The position numbers and the translations under genes are program-made. 5,231 nucleotides of DNA. It comes from Candidatus Bathyarchaeota archaeon. Its GTDB lineage: Archaea > Thermoproteota > Bathyarchaeia > Bathyarchaeales > SOJC01. Below are positions 1-4,900 of the stretch, in pieces. The stretch spans positions 1-5,231 of the forward strand of contig DAOWHM010000118.1 of assembly GCA_030641425.1 (NCBI GenBank), in the 5' to 3' direction. The notes below the pieces were generated by a model. The model made no database searches. It saw only the letters and a list, made by a program, of their open reading frames with translations, and was not told where the DNA came from. Numbering within the stretch: the stretch's first letter is position 1; each line of letters opens with the position of its first letter.

Positions 1-1828
1 CAAACACCACCAATCCTTCGATGATCATTACGAGAATTGTTCCTACGGCTATAAGGGGGATGCTTTCTAGCGGAAAGTGACCATGCTCCACTCCACCTAA
101 AACCAAGAACAGGGAGTTCATCGCACTGTGAATCAACCCTAATGCCATTAGCCGACTGTAGGACATTGAGTGACTTAGGGTCTCAGCGAATACTTCGACG
201 CTGAAGCCCACACCTTCCATAAAACCCTCCGCTATACTAGTGAACACGAGTATGAAAATCAAAGGTAATGCGATGAGTCCTACAAGCATGAGGCTACCCT
301 CAGCGAACCACCTTGAGATGTTCGAGATGCCTCCCCAGTAGGCCCAATTGAATAGACCCCCCACCAAAAGCCAAAGCCAACAGATTGGTATTGGCGCTAA
401 CTTATAATGCCGATGCCTGATTTCGTTTATGAATTTCAGAATCAACCCTATCCCTAGGTGTATTGTTCCCACAAGTATCGCGAACCTCAACATCTTCATT
501 GGCTCCTGTGTCGGTTCAAACCCGCCTATGTAGAAGGGACCGATTCTTCCCAGAGATAACGGATGGATGACTCCCGAAGGTCCGAAGAACTCCCCAAAGA
601 TAAATCCAAAAAACATGGCGGAAATTCCCATGAATACAAACATTTCACTGCTGATGAAGAGATACTGAAATATGTCTCCGATCTTCTCCATCTTGATCTT
701 CCTTCGAAGAAGGAAGAGTATGATGCCAAGCACCACGAAGATCAAACCCTGCCCCACGTCTGCAAACATTATCCCGAAAAGAAGTGGAAACGTTATTGCG
801 AGAATTCGAACAGGGTTTAGATCCCCGTATGATGGATATCCAAACGTGCAAACCAGTTTCTGAAAAGCTGCCAAGTAGCTTGGAACAGGCTTCATTACGA
901 TTGGAGCCTTCTCCCCCTGAGCGACAGGTTCGTCCATTGTTACGCTGTTGCCATCGGTAACTTTCTCTATTTTTCTCACAGCATCTTTCACATTGTACTC
1001 GGGCACCCATGCCTCCAAATATACAGTTTTGGCACTTTCAACGAATTTCTTTTGTTCTTCCTCAATCTGCTTCTCCCTCGCAACGATCTCCCGGAGAGAC
1101 AGGAGATCTTTGCGGATCCCAGCGAGTTCGACCTCCGTCCCAATTGCTTTCTTGACCTCTGTCACGATTTTTCGTTGGGTCAGAAGCTGCTTCGTGAAGA
1201 CTCTCTTGGTCTCCTCGACTAGTCTCGCGTAGCGTGCGGTTTGTCTCCATAGATCAACCTGTTTTCTGTGAACATCTACCCTTTCTTTGGTGTTTGGGAT
1301 CTTGATTGTGTCTGCTGAGGCGTTGGGAGCTTTATGAGTGGCAGCATCTTGCTTTTTTTCGATTTCAACGATCTGTGATTCGATCTCTGCAAGAGTCTCG
1401 TCTACCGGTTTCTCCAGCGTAACGGGCTCTACCTCAACTTCCTCGGACACTGCTCCAAGGGTTTCAACAAGACGATCAATTCTCGCGGAAAGTAACGAGC
1501 ACTTAGTGAGAACTTCGACCGGCAACTCATCCAGTTGCTGCTCAACCCTCTGAAGAACGTCCTTCATCGGTTCATTTGTAATAGGAGTCTTAACTTTGAC
1601 CTCTGAGTGTACTTCTACATTGAGATCCTTAAGAATTTGCTCAATCTTGGAGAGAAGCTGAGAGCTCTTTGCTGAGATCTCAGTTGGAACTGTGTGAGGG
1701 ACAAGCATTTCCTTCCCCTCCTCTGACGTCGTTCCCATATCGATAAACTGAACAATACTAGCTTCGCCAAGAGATCGAACGACTGCATCAACATTGTCTT
1801 TGAGTAGCATAACCTTAAGCTTTCGCAT
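1..1828 (-). CDS. atpI: A-type ATP synthase subunit I (membrane a-type subunit), C-terminus cut by window edge
   Basis: This is the membrane stator subunit of the archaeal A1Ao ATP synthase. It forms the ion half-channels against the K (c) ring and anchors the peripheral stalks. I read one open frame of 609 codons with no internal stop. Residues 1-340 are the charged cytoplasmic arm, opening MRKLKVMLLKDNVDAVVRSL, with long coiled coils. The membrane domain begins at about F347 (FPLLFGIMFADVGQG), continues through FFGFIFGEFFG, and reaches SYSRLMALGL, whose R559 corresponds to the family's essential channel arginine. About seven hydrophobic segments are visible, and the frame ends at EGLVVF, a motif near the family C-terminus, so roughly 40-60 residues lie outside. 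The ATG at 1828 is chosen because family similarity starts there and GGAG lies 13 nt upstream; an in-frame TTG at 1852 is a weaker option. It diverges from atpH, which departs from the common H-I-K-E order. Confidence 0.95.
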   Translation of the reverse strand, partial: MRKLKVMLLKDNVDAVVRSLGEASIVQFIDMGTTSEEGKEMLVPHTVPTEISAKSSQLLSKIEQILKDLNVEVHSEVKVKTPITNEPMKDVLQRVEQQLDELPVEVLTKCSLLSARIDRLVETLGAVSEEVEVEPVTLEKPVDETLAEIESQIVEIEKKQDAATHKAPNASADTIKIPNTKERVDVHRKQVDLWRQTARYARLVEETKRVFTKQLLTQRKIVTEVKKAIGTEVELAGIRKDLLSLREIVAREKQIEEEQKKFVESAKTVYLEAWVPEYNVKDAVRKIEKVTDGNSVTMDEPVAQGEKAPIVMKPVPSYLAAFQKLVCTFGYPSYGDLNPVRILAITFPLLFGIMFADVGQGLIFVVLGIILFLLRRKIKMEKIGDIFQYLFISSEMFVFMGISAMFFGFIFGEFFGPSGVIHPLSLGRIGPFYIGGFEPTQEPMKMLRFAILVGTIHLGIGLILKFINEIRHRHYKLAPIPICWLWLLVGGLFNWAYWGGISNISRWFAEGSLMLVGLIALPLIFILVFTSIAEGFMEGVGFSVEVFAETLSHSMSYSRLMALGLIHSAMNSLFLVLGGVEHGHFPLESIPLIAVGTILVMIIEGLVVF

Positions 1829-1841
1829 CGGTGTCCAGAGG

Positions 1842-1845
1842 CTCC
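1842..1845 (-). promoter_or_regulatory. Probable ribosome binding site of atpI
   Basis: On the minus strand AAGGAG occurs with its GGAG core 13 nt before the ATG at 1828. The spacing is slightly long, but no better site precedes this start. Confidence 0.45.
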
Positions 1846-1882
1846 TTTTCAAAGGTAAGATTCACGAATATGGTCGCAATGG

Positions 1883-1887
1883 TATAA
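1883..1887 (-). promoter_or_regulatory. Candidate TATA box of atpI
   Basis: On the minus strand CCTTATACC lies about 55-60 nt before the atpI ATG. With archaeal TATA-to-start spacing of about 25 nt, this leaves a leader of roughly 30-35 nt that contains the GGAG site. It sits inside the 72-bp divergent gap. It is a short AT motif judged by eye. Confidence 0.4.
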
Positions 1888-1900
1888 GGATTACCATTTC

Positions 1901-2281
1901 ATGGTGGGGAAAGCTCTTAAAGCTCCGCTCTCAAAGTCATGGTGCTTGGTGCCAGCCTTGCTCGAAGCCTTCAAGTTTATTAGAGAAAAAGAAAAAGAAG
2001 CTGAAATAATGGTGAAGGAAGCCCAGACACAAGCAGAGAAAATAAGAATTGAAGCACAACAGAGGGCTGAGGAGACCTACAGGAAAACGTGGAAGCTGGA
2101 AATGCTCAAAGCGGAACGTCAGTCCTCGGAACTGAAAGAGAAGGCACGAGAGCGCGCTAAAGGCGAGGCTGAAGTGTTCCTTCGCCAAGCTGAAGAGCAG
2201 ATAACGAAGATCAGGAAAAGAGCCCAGAAAAAAACGAAAGAAGCGGTTGACACTGTTCTGATTGAGATTCTGCCAAAGTGA
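1901..2281 (+). CDS. atpH: A-type ATP synthase subunit H (peripheral stalk)
   Basis: Subunit H (G-type) pairs with subunit E as a long right-handed coiled coil that forms the peripheral stalk holding the A1 head against rotation. The product is almost entirely helical and charged: from ALLEAFKFIREKEKEAE onward (about residue 19) it is dominated by Glu, Lys, Ala, Arg and Gln with no aromatic-rich core, typical of the family. Coordinates use the only upstream in-frame ATG, with AAGGA about 10 nt before it, giving 126 residues. The family is normally about 100-110 residues, and the first 16 here look foreign to it. A GTG at 1949 would give 110 residues beginning MPALLEAF and may be the true start. 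The stop is 7 nt before atpE, so the two genes are surely cotranscribed. Confidence 0.85.
   Translation: MVGKALKAPLSKSWCLVPALLEAFKFIREKEKEAEIMVKEAQTQAEKIRIEAQQRAEETYRKTWKLEMLKAERQSSELKEKARERAKGEAEVFLRQAEEQITKIRKRAQKKTKEAVDTVLIEILPK
1916..1922 (+). promoter_or_regulatory. Candidate TATA box for atpH-atpE (if translation starts at GTG 1949)
   Basis: CTTAAAG is preceded by purine-rich GGGGAAAG, which resembles a BRE-TATA pair. A transcription start about 25 nt downstream (near 1942) would give a nearly leaderless mRNA for the GTG at 1949. The alternative TATAAGG at 1883-1889 would start transcription near 1908, also after the ATG at 1901. Both readings argue for the shorter protein, but neither box is strong. 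Confidence 0.3.
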
Positions 2282-2288
2282 AAGCGCC

Positions 2289-2921
2289 ATGGATTCCAAG
2301 ATTCAGAAGATCGCTCAGCAGATTCTTGATGACGCAAAGGAAGAGTCCGAGTCCATCTTGGATGCCGCTCGGAAATCTGCAGATGCTCTGACGGAAAAAC
2401 AGAAGCAATTAGCTCTTCAGAAGGCAAAAAAAGAATCCGTAGCTCGCATGAAGAAAGCTGAAAGGGAAGCAGAGGTCATCAGAGGAAGAGTAACGATAGA
2501 AATAGAGCAAGAAGCACATTGGAAGGTCTTGTCCGAGAAGAAGAACCTTACCACAGCCATCTTGGAACAGGCAAAAAAACGACTCCTGAAGCTGCAGAAG
2601 TCAGAGGGCTATGCTTCAATACTTGAGAAGCTCATTGTAAACGCTGGAGTTGCCTTGAGCGGTGGAAGTCTAGAAGTTACACTGAACGAAAAAGATAGGT
2701 CTCAACCATTGAACATCAGCGCGCTGGGAGAGGCTATTACGGAAAAAACTGGAGTAGAGACTCAGCTGGTTGTCTCCAATGAAGTAATCAAACTCCTTGG
2801 TGTGCTGGTGAAAACCGAGGATGGCAGAATAGTCGTCGACAGCACTTTCGAAGCCATAATGAAACGACGAGAAAGAGAACTCAGATTCAAAATAGCGAAA
2901 ATCCTGTTTGGGAACAGTTGA
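2289..2921 (+). CDS. atpE: A-type ATP synthase subunit E (peripheral stalk)
   Basis: Subunit E partners subunit H in the peripheral stalk and binds the top of the catalytic head through its C-terminal domain. The protein has 210 residues, near the family's usual length. Residues 1 to about 95 are a charged coiled coil opening MDSKIQKIAQQILDDAKEES. Residues from about 100 form the globular head-binding domain, with the family hallmark GVLVKTEDGRIVVDSTFEA at 171-189 and a C-terminus of IAKILFGNS. The ATG at 2289 is preferred over one at 2262 because the latter overlaps atpH and adds nine residues (MRFCQSESA) unlike the family. The ribosome site is weak (GTGA about 8 nt upstream), so coupling to atpH translation across the 7-nt gap is likely. 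Unusually, neither I nor K separates H from E, and the cluster ends here instead of continuing to C, F, A, B and D. Confidence 0.95.
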   Translation: MDSKIQKIAQQILDDAKEESESILDAARKSADALTEKQKQLALQKAKKESVARMKKAEREAEVIRGRVTIEIEQEAHWKVLSEKKNLTTAILEQAKKRLLKLQKSEGYASILEKLIVNAGVALSGGSLEVTLNEKDRSQPLNISALGEAITEKTGVETQLVVSNEVIKLLGVLVKTEDGRIVVDSTFEAIMKRRERELRFKIAKILFGNS

Positions 2922-2941
2922 GGTGCGTGCGCAATGTGCAT

Positions 2942-2960
2942 TAGAATGTGCTTTATTCTA
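2942..2960. terminator. Small hairpin between convergent atpE and HTH regulator genes
   Basis: TAGAAT and ATTCTA form a perfect 6-bp stem around a 7-nt loop in the 51-bp gap between converging genes. The stem is AT-rich and weak. The end of the minus-strand gene is T-rich (2973-2985 read in reverse), the kind of signal archaeal RNA polymerase stops at. A bidirectional termination zone is inferred, not shown. Confidence 0.3.
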
Positions 2961-2972
2961 GGAATCGGGAAA

Positions 2973-3557
2973 TTAAAATAAATGAATCGAACCGTGAAAT
3001 AGGTGTTCCCATTCCTTCTGTTTAGTGAGATCAGAGAGGGCTTCAGCATATATCTTCACCTTAAAGGTCTCAGCATTGTCTACTGACCCGTCCTTTGCGT
3101 GTTTTCGGCTAACGTTCTCAAGTTGCTGCAACATGGTCCTCGCCAGCTTTTCGAGGGTTGCTGGTGAGACGCCAAAGAAACGGTGTTGCAGCTGGAGGGT
3201 GGTGAAAATTCCCCTTAGATGCACTATCTGCATCTGTATGAAATACCTTCTCACGGCGTTTGGTATGCGTGAACAGTCTACCGTGAAGAAAGCTGCTACT
3301 GGCATGTAAAATTTCTGCAATATGCCGTGTTCTTCAGGCTCAACCCTTTCCAAGCAGATGAAATGGGTCTTCAGCAATAATTTTAGGTGGTAGCCGACTG
3401 CCGCTCTTGTAAGACCAAGCTCCTTAGAGAGTTGAGCCTCTGTCATAGGATACTCGCACAGCAGCTGTAAGATTTCGGCTCTGGTAAAATCAGCAAGTAG
3501 CCGAATCCTTTCAGGGTCATCAACAATGCAAACAGATCTCTTGAAAGGTTTGGACAT
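2973..3557 (-). CDS. ArsR-like winged-helix transcriptional regulator
   Basis: A 194-residue predicted DNA-binding protein. Residues 14-65 form a typical archaeal ArsR/HTH_20-type winged helix: DDPERIRLLADFTRAEILQL, then helix 2 (TEAQLSKELGL) and the recognition helix (TRAAVGYHLKLLLK), followed by a wing at about 66-86. The remaining 105 or so residues are helical and mostly charged, perhaps for dimerisation or ligand sensing; I do not recognise this part. Cysteines at 10, 34, 68 and 95 do not form the classic CxC metal site of ArsR/SmtB proteins, so metal sensing is not supported. The ATG at 3557 is backed by a GGAGG site and a TATA-like box upstream. The gene converges on atpE; no functional tie to the ATPase is evident. 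Confidence 0.85.
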   Translation of the reverse strand: MSKPFKRSVCIVDDPERIRLLADFTRAEILQLLCEYPMTEAQLSKELGLTRAAVGYHLKLLLKTHFICLERVEPEEHGILQKFYMPVAAFFTVDCSRIPNAVRRYFIQMQIVHLRGIFTTLQLQHRFFGVSPATLEKLARTMLQQLENVSRKHAKDGSVDNAETFKVKIYAEALSDLTKQKEWEHLFHGSIHLF

Positions 3558-3567
3558 GTTCTTTTTT

Positions 3568-3572
3568 CCTCC
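3568..3572 (-). promoter_or_regulatory. Ribosome binding site of the ArsR-like regulator
   Basis: GGAGG on the minus strand, 10 nt before the ATG at 3557, is a full Shine-Dalgarno core that fixes the start. Confidence 0.7.
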
Positions 3573-3591
3573 GTTATCTCTTTTCCATGAG

Positions 3592-3597
3592 CTTATA
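3592..3597 (-). promoter_or_regulatory. Candidate TATA box of the ArsR-like regulator
   Basis: On the minus strand CCTATAAGC lies about 35-40 nt before the start codon. The expected transcription start leaves a leader of about 10-15 nt, just long enough to hold the GGAGG. This suggests the regulator is transcribed separately from the small membrane gene upstream of it. Confidence 0.5.
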
Positions 3598-3667
3598 GGT
3601 TAGAATGTTTTTTTTCATCCGCACGAGACTGTCCATTAGAGCAATGAACTACAACTTCTCCCAGACC

Positions 3668-3814
3668 TTATAACCACCTTGTGCAAATCAATAGCATAAG
3701 ATACAACACGATAAAAAGTAGAGCGCTCGCAACCCTTCCACTGGAAGCTTCAACGATGGCAATTCCGTAGGCAATGCAAGCAGGTATCCAGAGGTGTATG
3801 ACCTTAGGTTTCAT
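3668..3814 (-). CDS. Small two-helix membrane protein of unknown function
   Basis: A 48-residue product starting MKPKVIHLWIPACIAYGIAI. Two hydrophobic stretches, at about residues 5-21 and 28-46, are joined by a short polar turn (EASSGR), which predicts a membrane hairpin. I do not recognise a family. The ATG at 3814 is supported by GGAGG at 3828-3832, 13 nt upstream; an in-frame ATG at 3868 would add 18 polar residues and lies upstream of that ribosome site, so it is disfavoured. The gene is on the same strand as the ArsR-like regulator, 110 nt upstream of it, but the regulator has its own TATA-like box. Support is length, hydrophobic pattern and ribosome site only; a chance frame is possible. 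Confidence 0.55.
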   Translation of the reverse strand: MKPKVIHLWIPACIAYGIAIVEASSGRVASALLFIVLYLMLLICTRWL

Positions 3815-3827
3815 CTTCCACTTCACT

Positions 3828-3832
3828 CCTCC
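3828..3832 (-). promoter_or_regulatory. Ribosome binding site of the small membrane protein
   Basis: GGAGGAGTG on the minus strand; the GGAGG core is 13 nt before ATG 3814. An in-frame GTG at 3826 is only 1 nt from this core and therefore an unlikely start. Confidence 0.45.
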
Positions 3833-3997
3833 GTGCGAGGAATCTGAACGCTGATGGGTTCGAAACAAGCCTGTTCTCTTCGTTGCTTAAGCTGCACGCG
3901 TGTATAGCCCCAATATACCAAACCCCAAGAAAGCAAGTGGTTGAATCACGTCCTGAACCTAGGTCAGCTTCAATTAAATATTTATATCGATTAAAAG

Positions 3998-4006
3998 ATT
4001 TAAATA
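3998..4006 (+). promoter_or_regulatory. Candidate TATA box of the RAM-domain gene
   Basis: ATTTAAATA preceded by AAAAG fits an archaeal BRE-TATA pair. It predicts a transcription start near 4025-4030 and a leader of about 20-35 nt. The surrounding 3970-4020 stretch is strongly AT-rich and also offers TTTATAT at 3981-3987 and boxes readable on the minus strand toward the small membrane gene, so the exact box is uncertain. Confidence 0.45.
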
Positions 4007-4059
4007 GCATGGTTTAAAGTAATTGTTACCAATCACTTTTCAGCTGGATGGGAATTTTA

Positions 4060-4368
4060 ATGTCTAAGGGGGAAGGTTTAGAGGCTTTTGAGTTGATAGT
4101 TGTCGAGCATGGTGCTGATGAAGAAGTTCTCCAAGCTCTGATGAAAATGGAAGGTGTTACGGAGTCTTCACTTGTTTATGGAGAGTTTGATATCCACTGT
4201 AAAATCGAGGTAGAAAATCTGGCTGAGCTCACAGAAGTAATTACCAAAATTAGAAAACTCAAAGTTTTCACTACAGAGACACTTATCGCCTACGCGCGTA
4301 CGAAAAGAAAAAGCAGACTCACCAGTAGGCACCATAAAAAAATGCACCATAGTCGAGCAAGACACTGA
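4060..4368 (+). CDS. Stand-alone Lrp/AsnC ligand-binding (RAM) domain protein with basic tail
   Basis: A 102-residue protein. Residues 9-78 form one Lrp/AsnC effector-binding (RAM) domain without a DNA-binding domain: a first strand AFELIVVEHGADEEVLQAL, the pattern EGVTESSLVYGEFDI whose GEFD matches the domain's usual G-x-(Y/F)-D, and a final strand near VFTTETLIAY. Such single-domain proteins are known in archaea and usually assemble into rings that bind amino acids or modulate full-length Lrp proteins; that role is inferred here. Residues 79-102 are an oddity: 15 of 24 are Arg, Lys or His (TKRKSRLTSRHHKKMHHSR), not part of the usual domain. ATG 4060 is chosen with GGGA 6 nt upstream; ATG 4048, four codons earlier, is also possible. 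Confidence 0.85.
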   Translation: MSKGEGLEAFELIVVEHGADEEVLQALMKMEGVTESSLVYGEFDIHCKIEVENLAELTEVITKIRKLKVFTTETLIAYARTKRKSRLTSRHHKKMHHSRARH

Positions 4369-4380
4369 TGAGCAACTAAA

Positions 4381-4391
4381 TATTTACTTTT
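4381..4391 (+). terminator. T-rich termination signal after the RAM-domain gene
   Basis: TATTTACTTTT follows the stop codon by about 12 nt. Archaeal termination commonly uses such T-rich runs without a stem. There is no supporting hairpin upstream. Confidence 0.35.
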
Positions 4392-4402
4392 ACGATTCGC
4401 GC

Positions 4403-4425
4403 GCGCAACGCATAAGAGTTTGCGC
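4403..4425. terminator. GC-stem hairpin between convergent genes
   Basis: GCGCAA (4403-4408) and TTGCGC (4420-4425) pair perfectly across an 11-nt loop and are followed on the plus strand by TTTAAT. The hairpin lies between the converging RAM-domain and secreted-protein genes. It overlaps a 9-nt alternating CG run at 4398-4406. A role as terminator or mRNA end-protector is inferred from position. Confidence 0.35.
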
Positions 4426-4467
4426 TTTAATGAAAGAGGGAGATTATAGTTACGTTTTCGATGCTCC

Positions 4468-4764
4468 TTATGGCACTATTGTCGCTTGTTCTTGGTTTCT
4501 GTATTGGTATCTATGTTGCTCTAAATTTGCTGTGCAATTGCCGTAGCGGTTTTGTGTTCTCAACCTATCTCTGGCTTGGATTCGACTCTGAAGCATGTCA
4601 TCATCGCATTCGTGAGTTCTCAATCTATCACGATCTTGCGTTTGAAGCATGTCAGAATCACCTGTTCCATTGACATATGCTTGAATCGGTGTAGCGAACA
4701 AAGCTATCGACACTATTCCGAACACTAGAGCTATTCCTACAATCATTTTTGTTTTTCCTATCAT
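4468..4764 (-). CDS. Small predicted secreted protein with internal DMLQ...DRLRT repeat
   Basis: A 98-residue protein of no family I can name. Residues 1-29 look like a Sec signal peptide: Lys at 4 and 6, a hydrophobic core at about 8-24, and a likely cleavage after TPIQA at residue 29. The mature part (about 69 residues) is hydrophilic and rich in Asp, Arg and Gln. It holds two copies of a repeat: DMLQTQDRDRLRT at 38-50 and DMLQSRIQARDRLRT at 56-70. Each is followed by one cysteine (C53, C77), which could form a disulfide outside the cell. The tail (79-98) is Gln/Arg/Tyr-rich. The start is firm: AAGGAGGTGG sits just before ATG 4764. The gene diverges from a membrane winged-helix protein across a shared control region, suggesting that protein regulates it. 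Confidence 0.75.
   Translation of the reverse strand: MIGKTKMIVGIALVFGIVSIALFATPIQAYVNGTGDSDMLQTQDRDRLRTHECDDDMLQSRIQARDRLRTQNRYGNCTANLEQHRYQYRNQEQATIVP
4557..4600 (-). repeat. Repeat unit 2 of the secreted-protein gene
   Basis: Encodes DMLQSRIQARDRLRT. At DNA level it shares TGAAGCATGTCA and TTCTCAA(C/T)CTATC (plus-strand reading) with the other unit 60 bp away, differing by a 6-bp in-frame length change. The nucleotide identity suggests a fairly recent internal duplication. Confidence 0.65.
4617..4654 (-). repeat. Repeat unit 1 of the secreted-protein gene
   Basis: Encodes DMLQTQDRDRLRT. It is the shorter unit and the one nearer the signal peptide; its ends match repeat unit 2 almost exactly while its middle has diverged. 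Confidence 0.65.
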
Positions 4765-4770
4765 TATTTT

Positions 4771-4780
4771 CCACCTCCTT
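4771..4780 (-). promoter_or_regulatory. Strong ribosome binding site of the secreted protein
   Basis: AAGGAGGTGG on the minus strand, with 7 nt between GGAGGTG and ATG 4764, is the strongest Shine-Dalgarno sequence in the window. It implies efficient translation of this small protein. Confidence 0.75.
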
Positions 4781-4840
4781 TTTCTGCTTACAAGAAAAAC
4801 AATGGCGCCCGTGTGGTTTAGATGGTTGGTGTAACAAAAC

Positions 4841-4857
4841 GTTTCAGATTTTGAAAC
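4841..4857. promoter_or_regulatory. Perfect inverted repeat, candidate operator
   Basis: GTTTCA-gattt-TGAAAC is a perfect 6-bp dyad with a 5-bp spacer. It lies between the palindromic TATA-like box and the predicted start of the minus-strand transcript (near 4838), where a bound protein would block the secreted-protein gene. Its right arm overlaps the BRE position of the plus-strand promoter. Operator function is inferred. Confidence 0.45.
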
Positions 4858-4876
4858 AGCTTATAAACGCCGTTTC
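4853..4876. promoter_or_regulatory. Candidate bidirectional promoter with palindromic TATA box
   Basis: The palindrome TTATAA (4861-4866) is flanked by GAAACAGC on the left and ACGCCGTTTC on the right, so each strand reads a GAAAC BRE-like element followed by a TATA box: GAAACAGCTTATAAACG on plus and GAAACGGCGTTTATAAGC on minus. Archaeal spacing predicts starts near 4890 (plus, leader of about 10 nt) and 4838 (minus, leader of about 73 nt). One box could serve both genes in competition. Confidence 0.5.
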
Positions 4877-4882
4877 GTCTTC

Positions 4883-4897
4883 TCACTCTATGAGTGA
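4883..4897. promoter_or_regulatory. Perfect inverted repeat just before the membrane winged-helix gene
   Basis: TCACTC-TAT-GAGTGA is a 6-bp dyad with a 3-bp spacer ending 3 nt before the ATG at 4901. It overlaps the predicted plus-strand transcription start, so it may be an autoregulatory operator or a small mRNA hairpin hiding the start codon. Its arms differ in sequence from those of the 4841-4857 dyad. Confidence 0.4.
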
Positions 4898-4900
4898 AAC

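Noticed and set aside
513..523. GGTTCAAACCC, a match to a tRNA T-loop/B-box motif
   Set aside because: It lies inside the atpI frame, where the minus strand encodes GGFEPT, and no acceptor, D or anticodon arms surround it.
645..1010. Minus-strand open frame of 121 codons, and plus-strand frames at 563-820 and 948-1232
   Set aside because: All overlap the well-supported atpI frame; their products are low-complexity Arg/Ser-rich shadows with no domain.
1..1828. Possible frameshift or decay in atpI
   Set aside because: The whole stretch translates as one uninterrupted frame with family motifs in the right order, so the gene is intact and only cut by the window edge.
1937..2427. Minus-strand frames opposite atpH and atpE
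   Set aside because: They mirror the Lys/Glu-rich coiled coils as Phe/Leu/Ser-rich sequences, a typical antisense shadow of coiled-coil genes.
3857..3866. GGTTCGAAAC, another tRNA T-loop look-alike
   Set aside because: The flanking five-base segments do not pair on either strand and no other tRNA arms are present.
3957..3964. ACCTAGGT palindrome, and a similar ACCTTAGGT at 3801-3809
   Set aside because: Short, imperfectly shared and one copy is within coding sequence; chance is a sufficient explanation.
3804..4010. Minus-strand 68-codon open frame
   Set aside because: It crosses the AT-rich promoter region, overlaps the start of the small membrane gene in another frame, has no ribosome site and no recognisable pattern.
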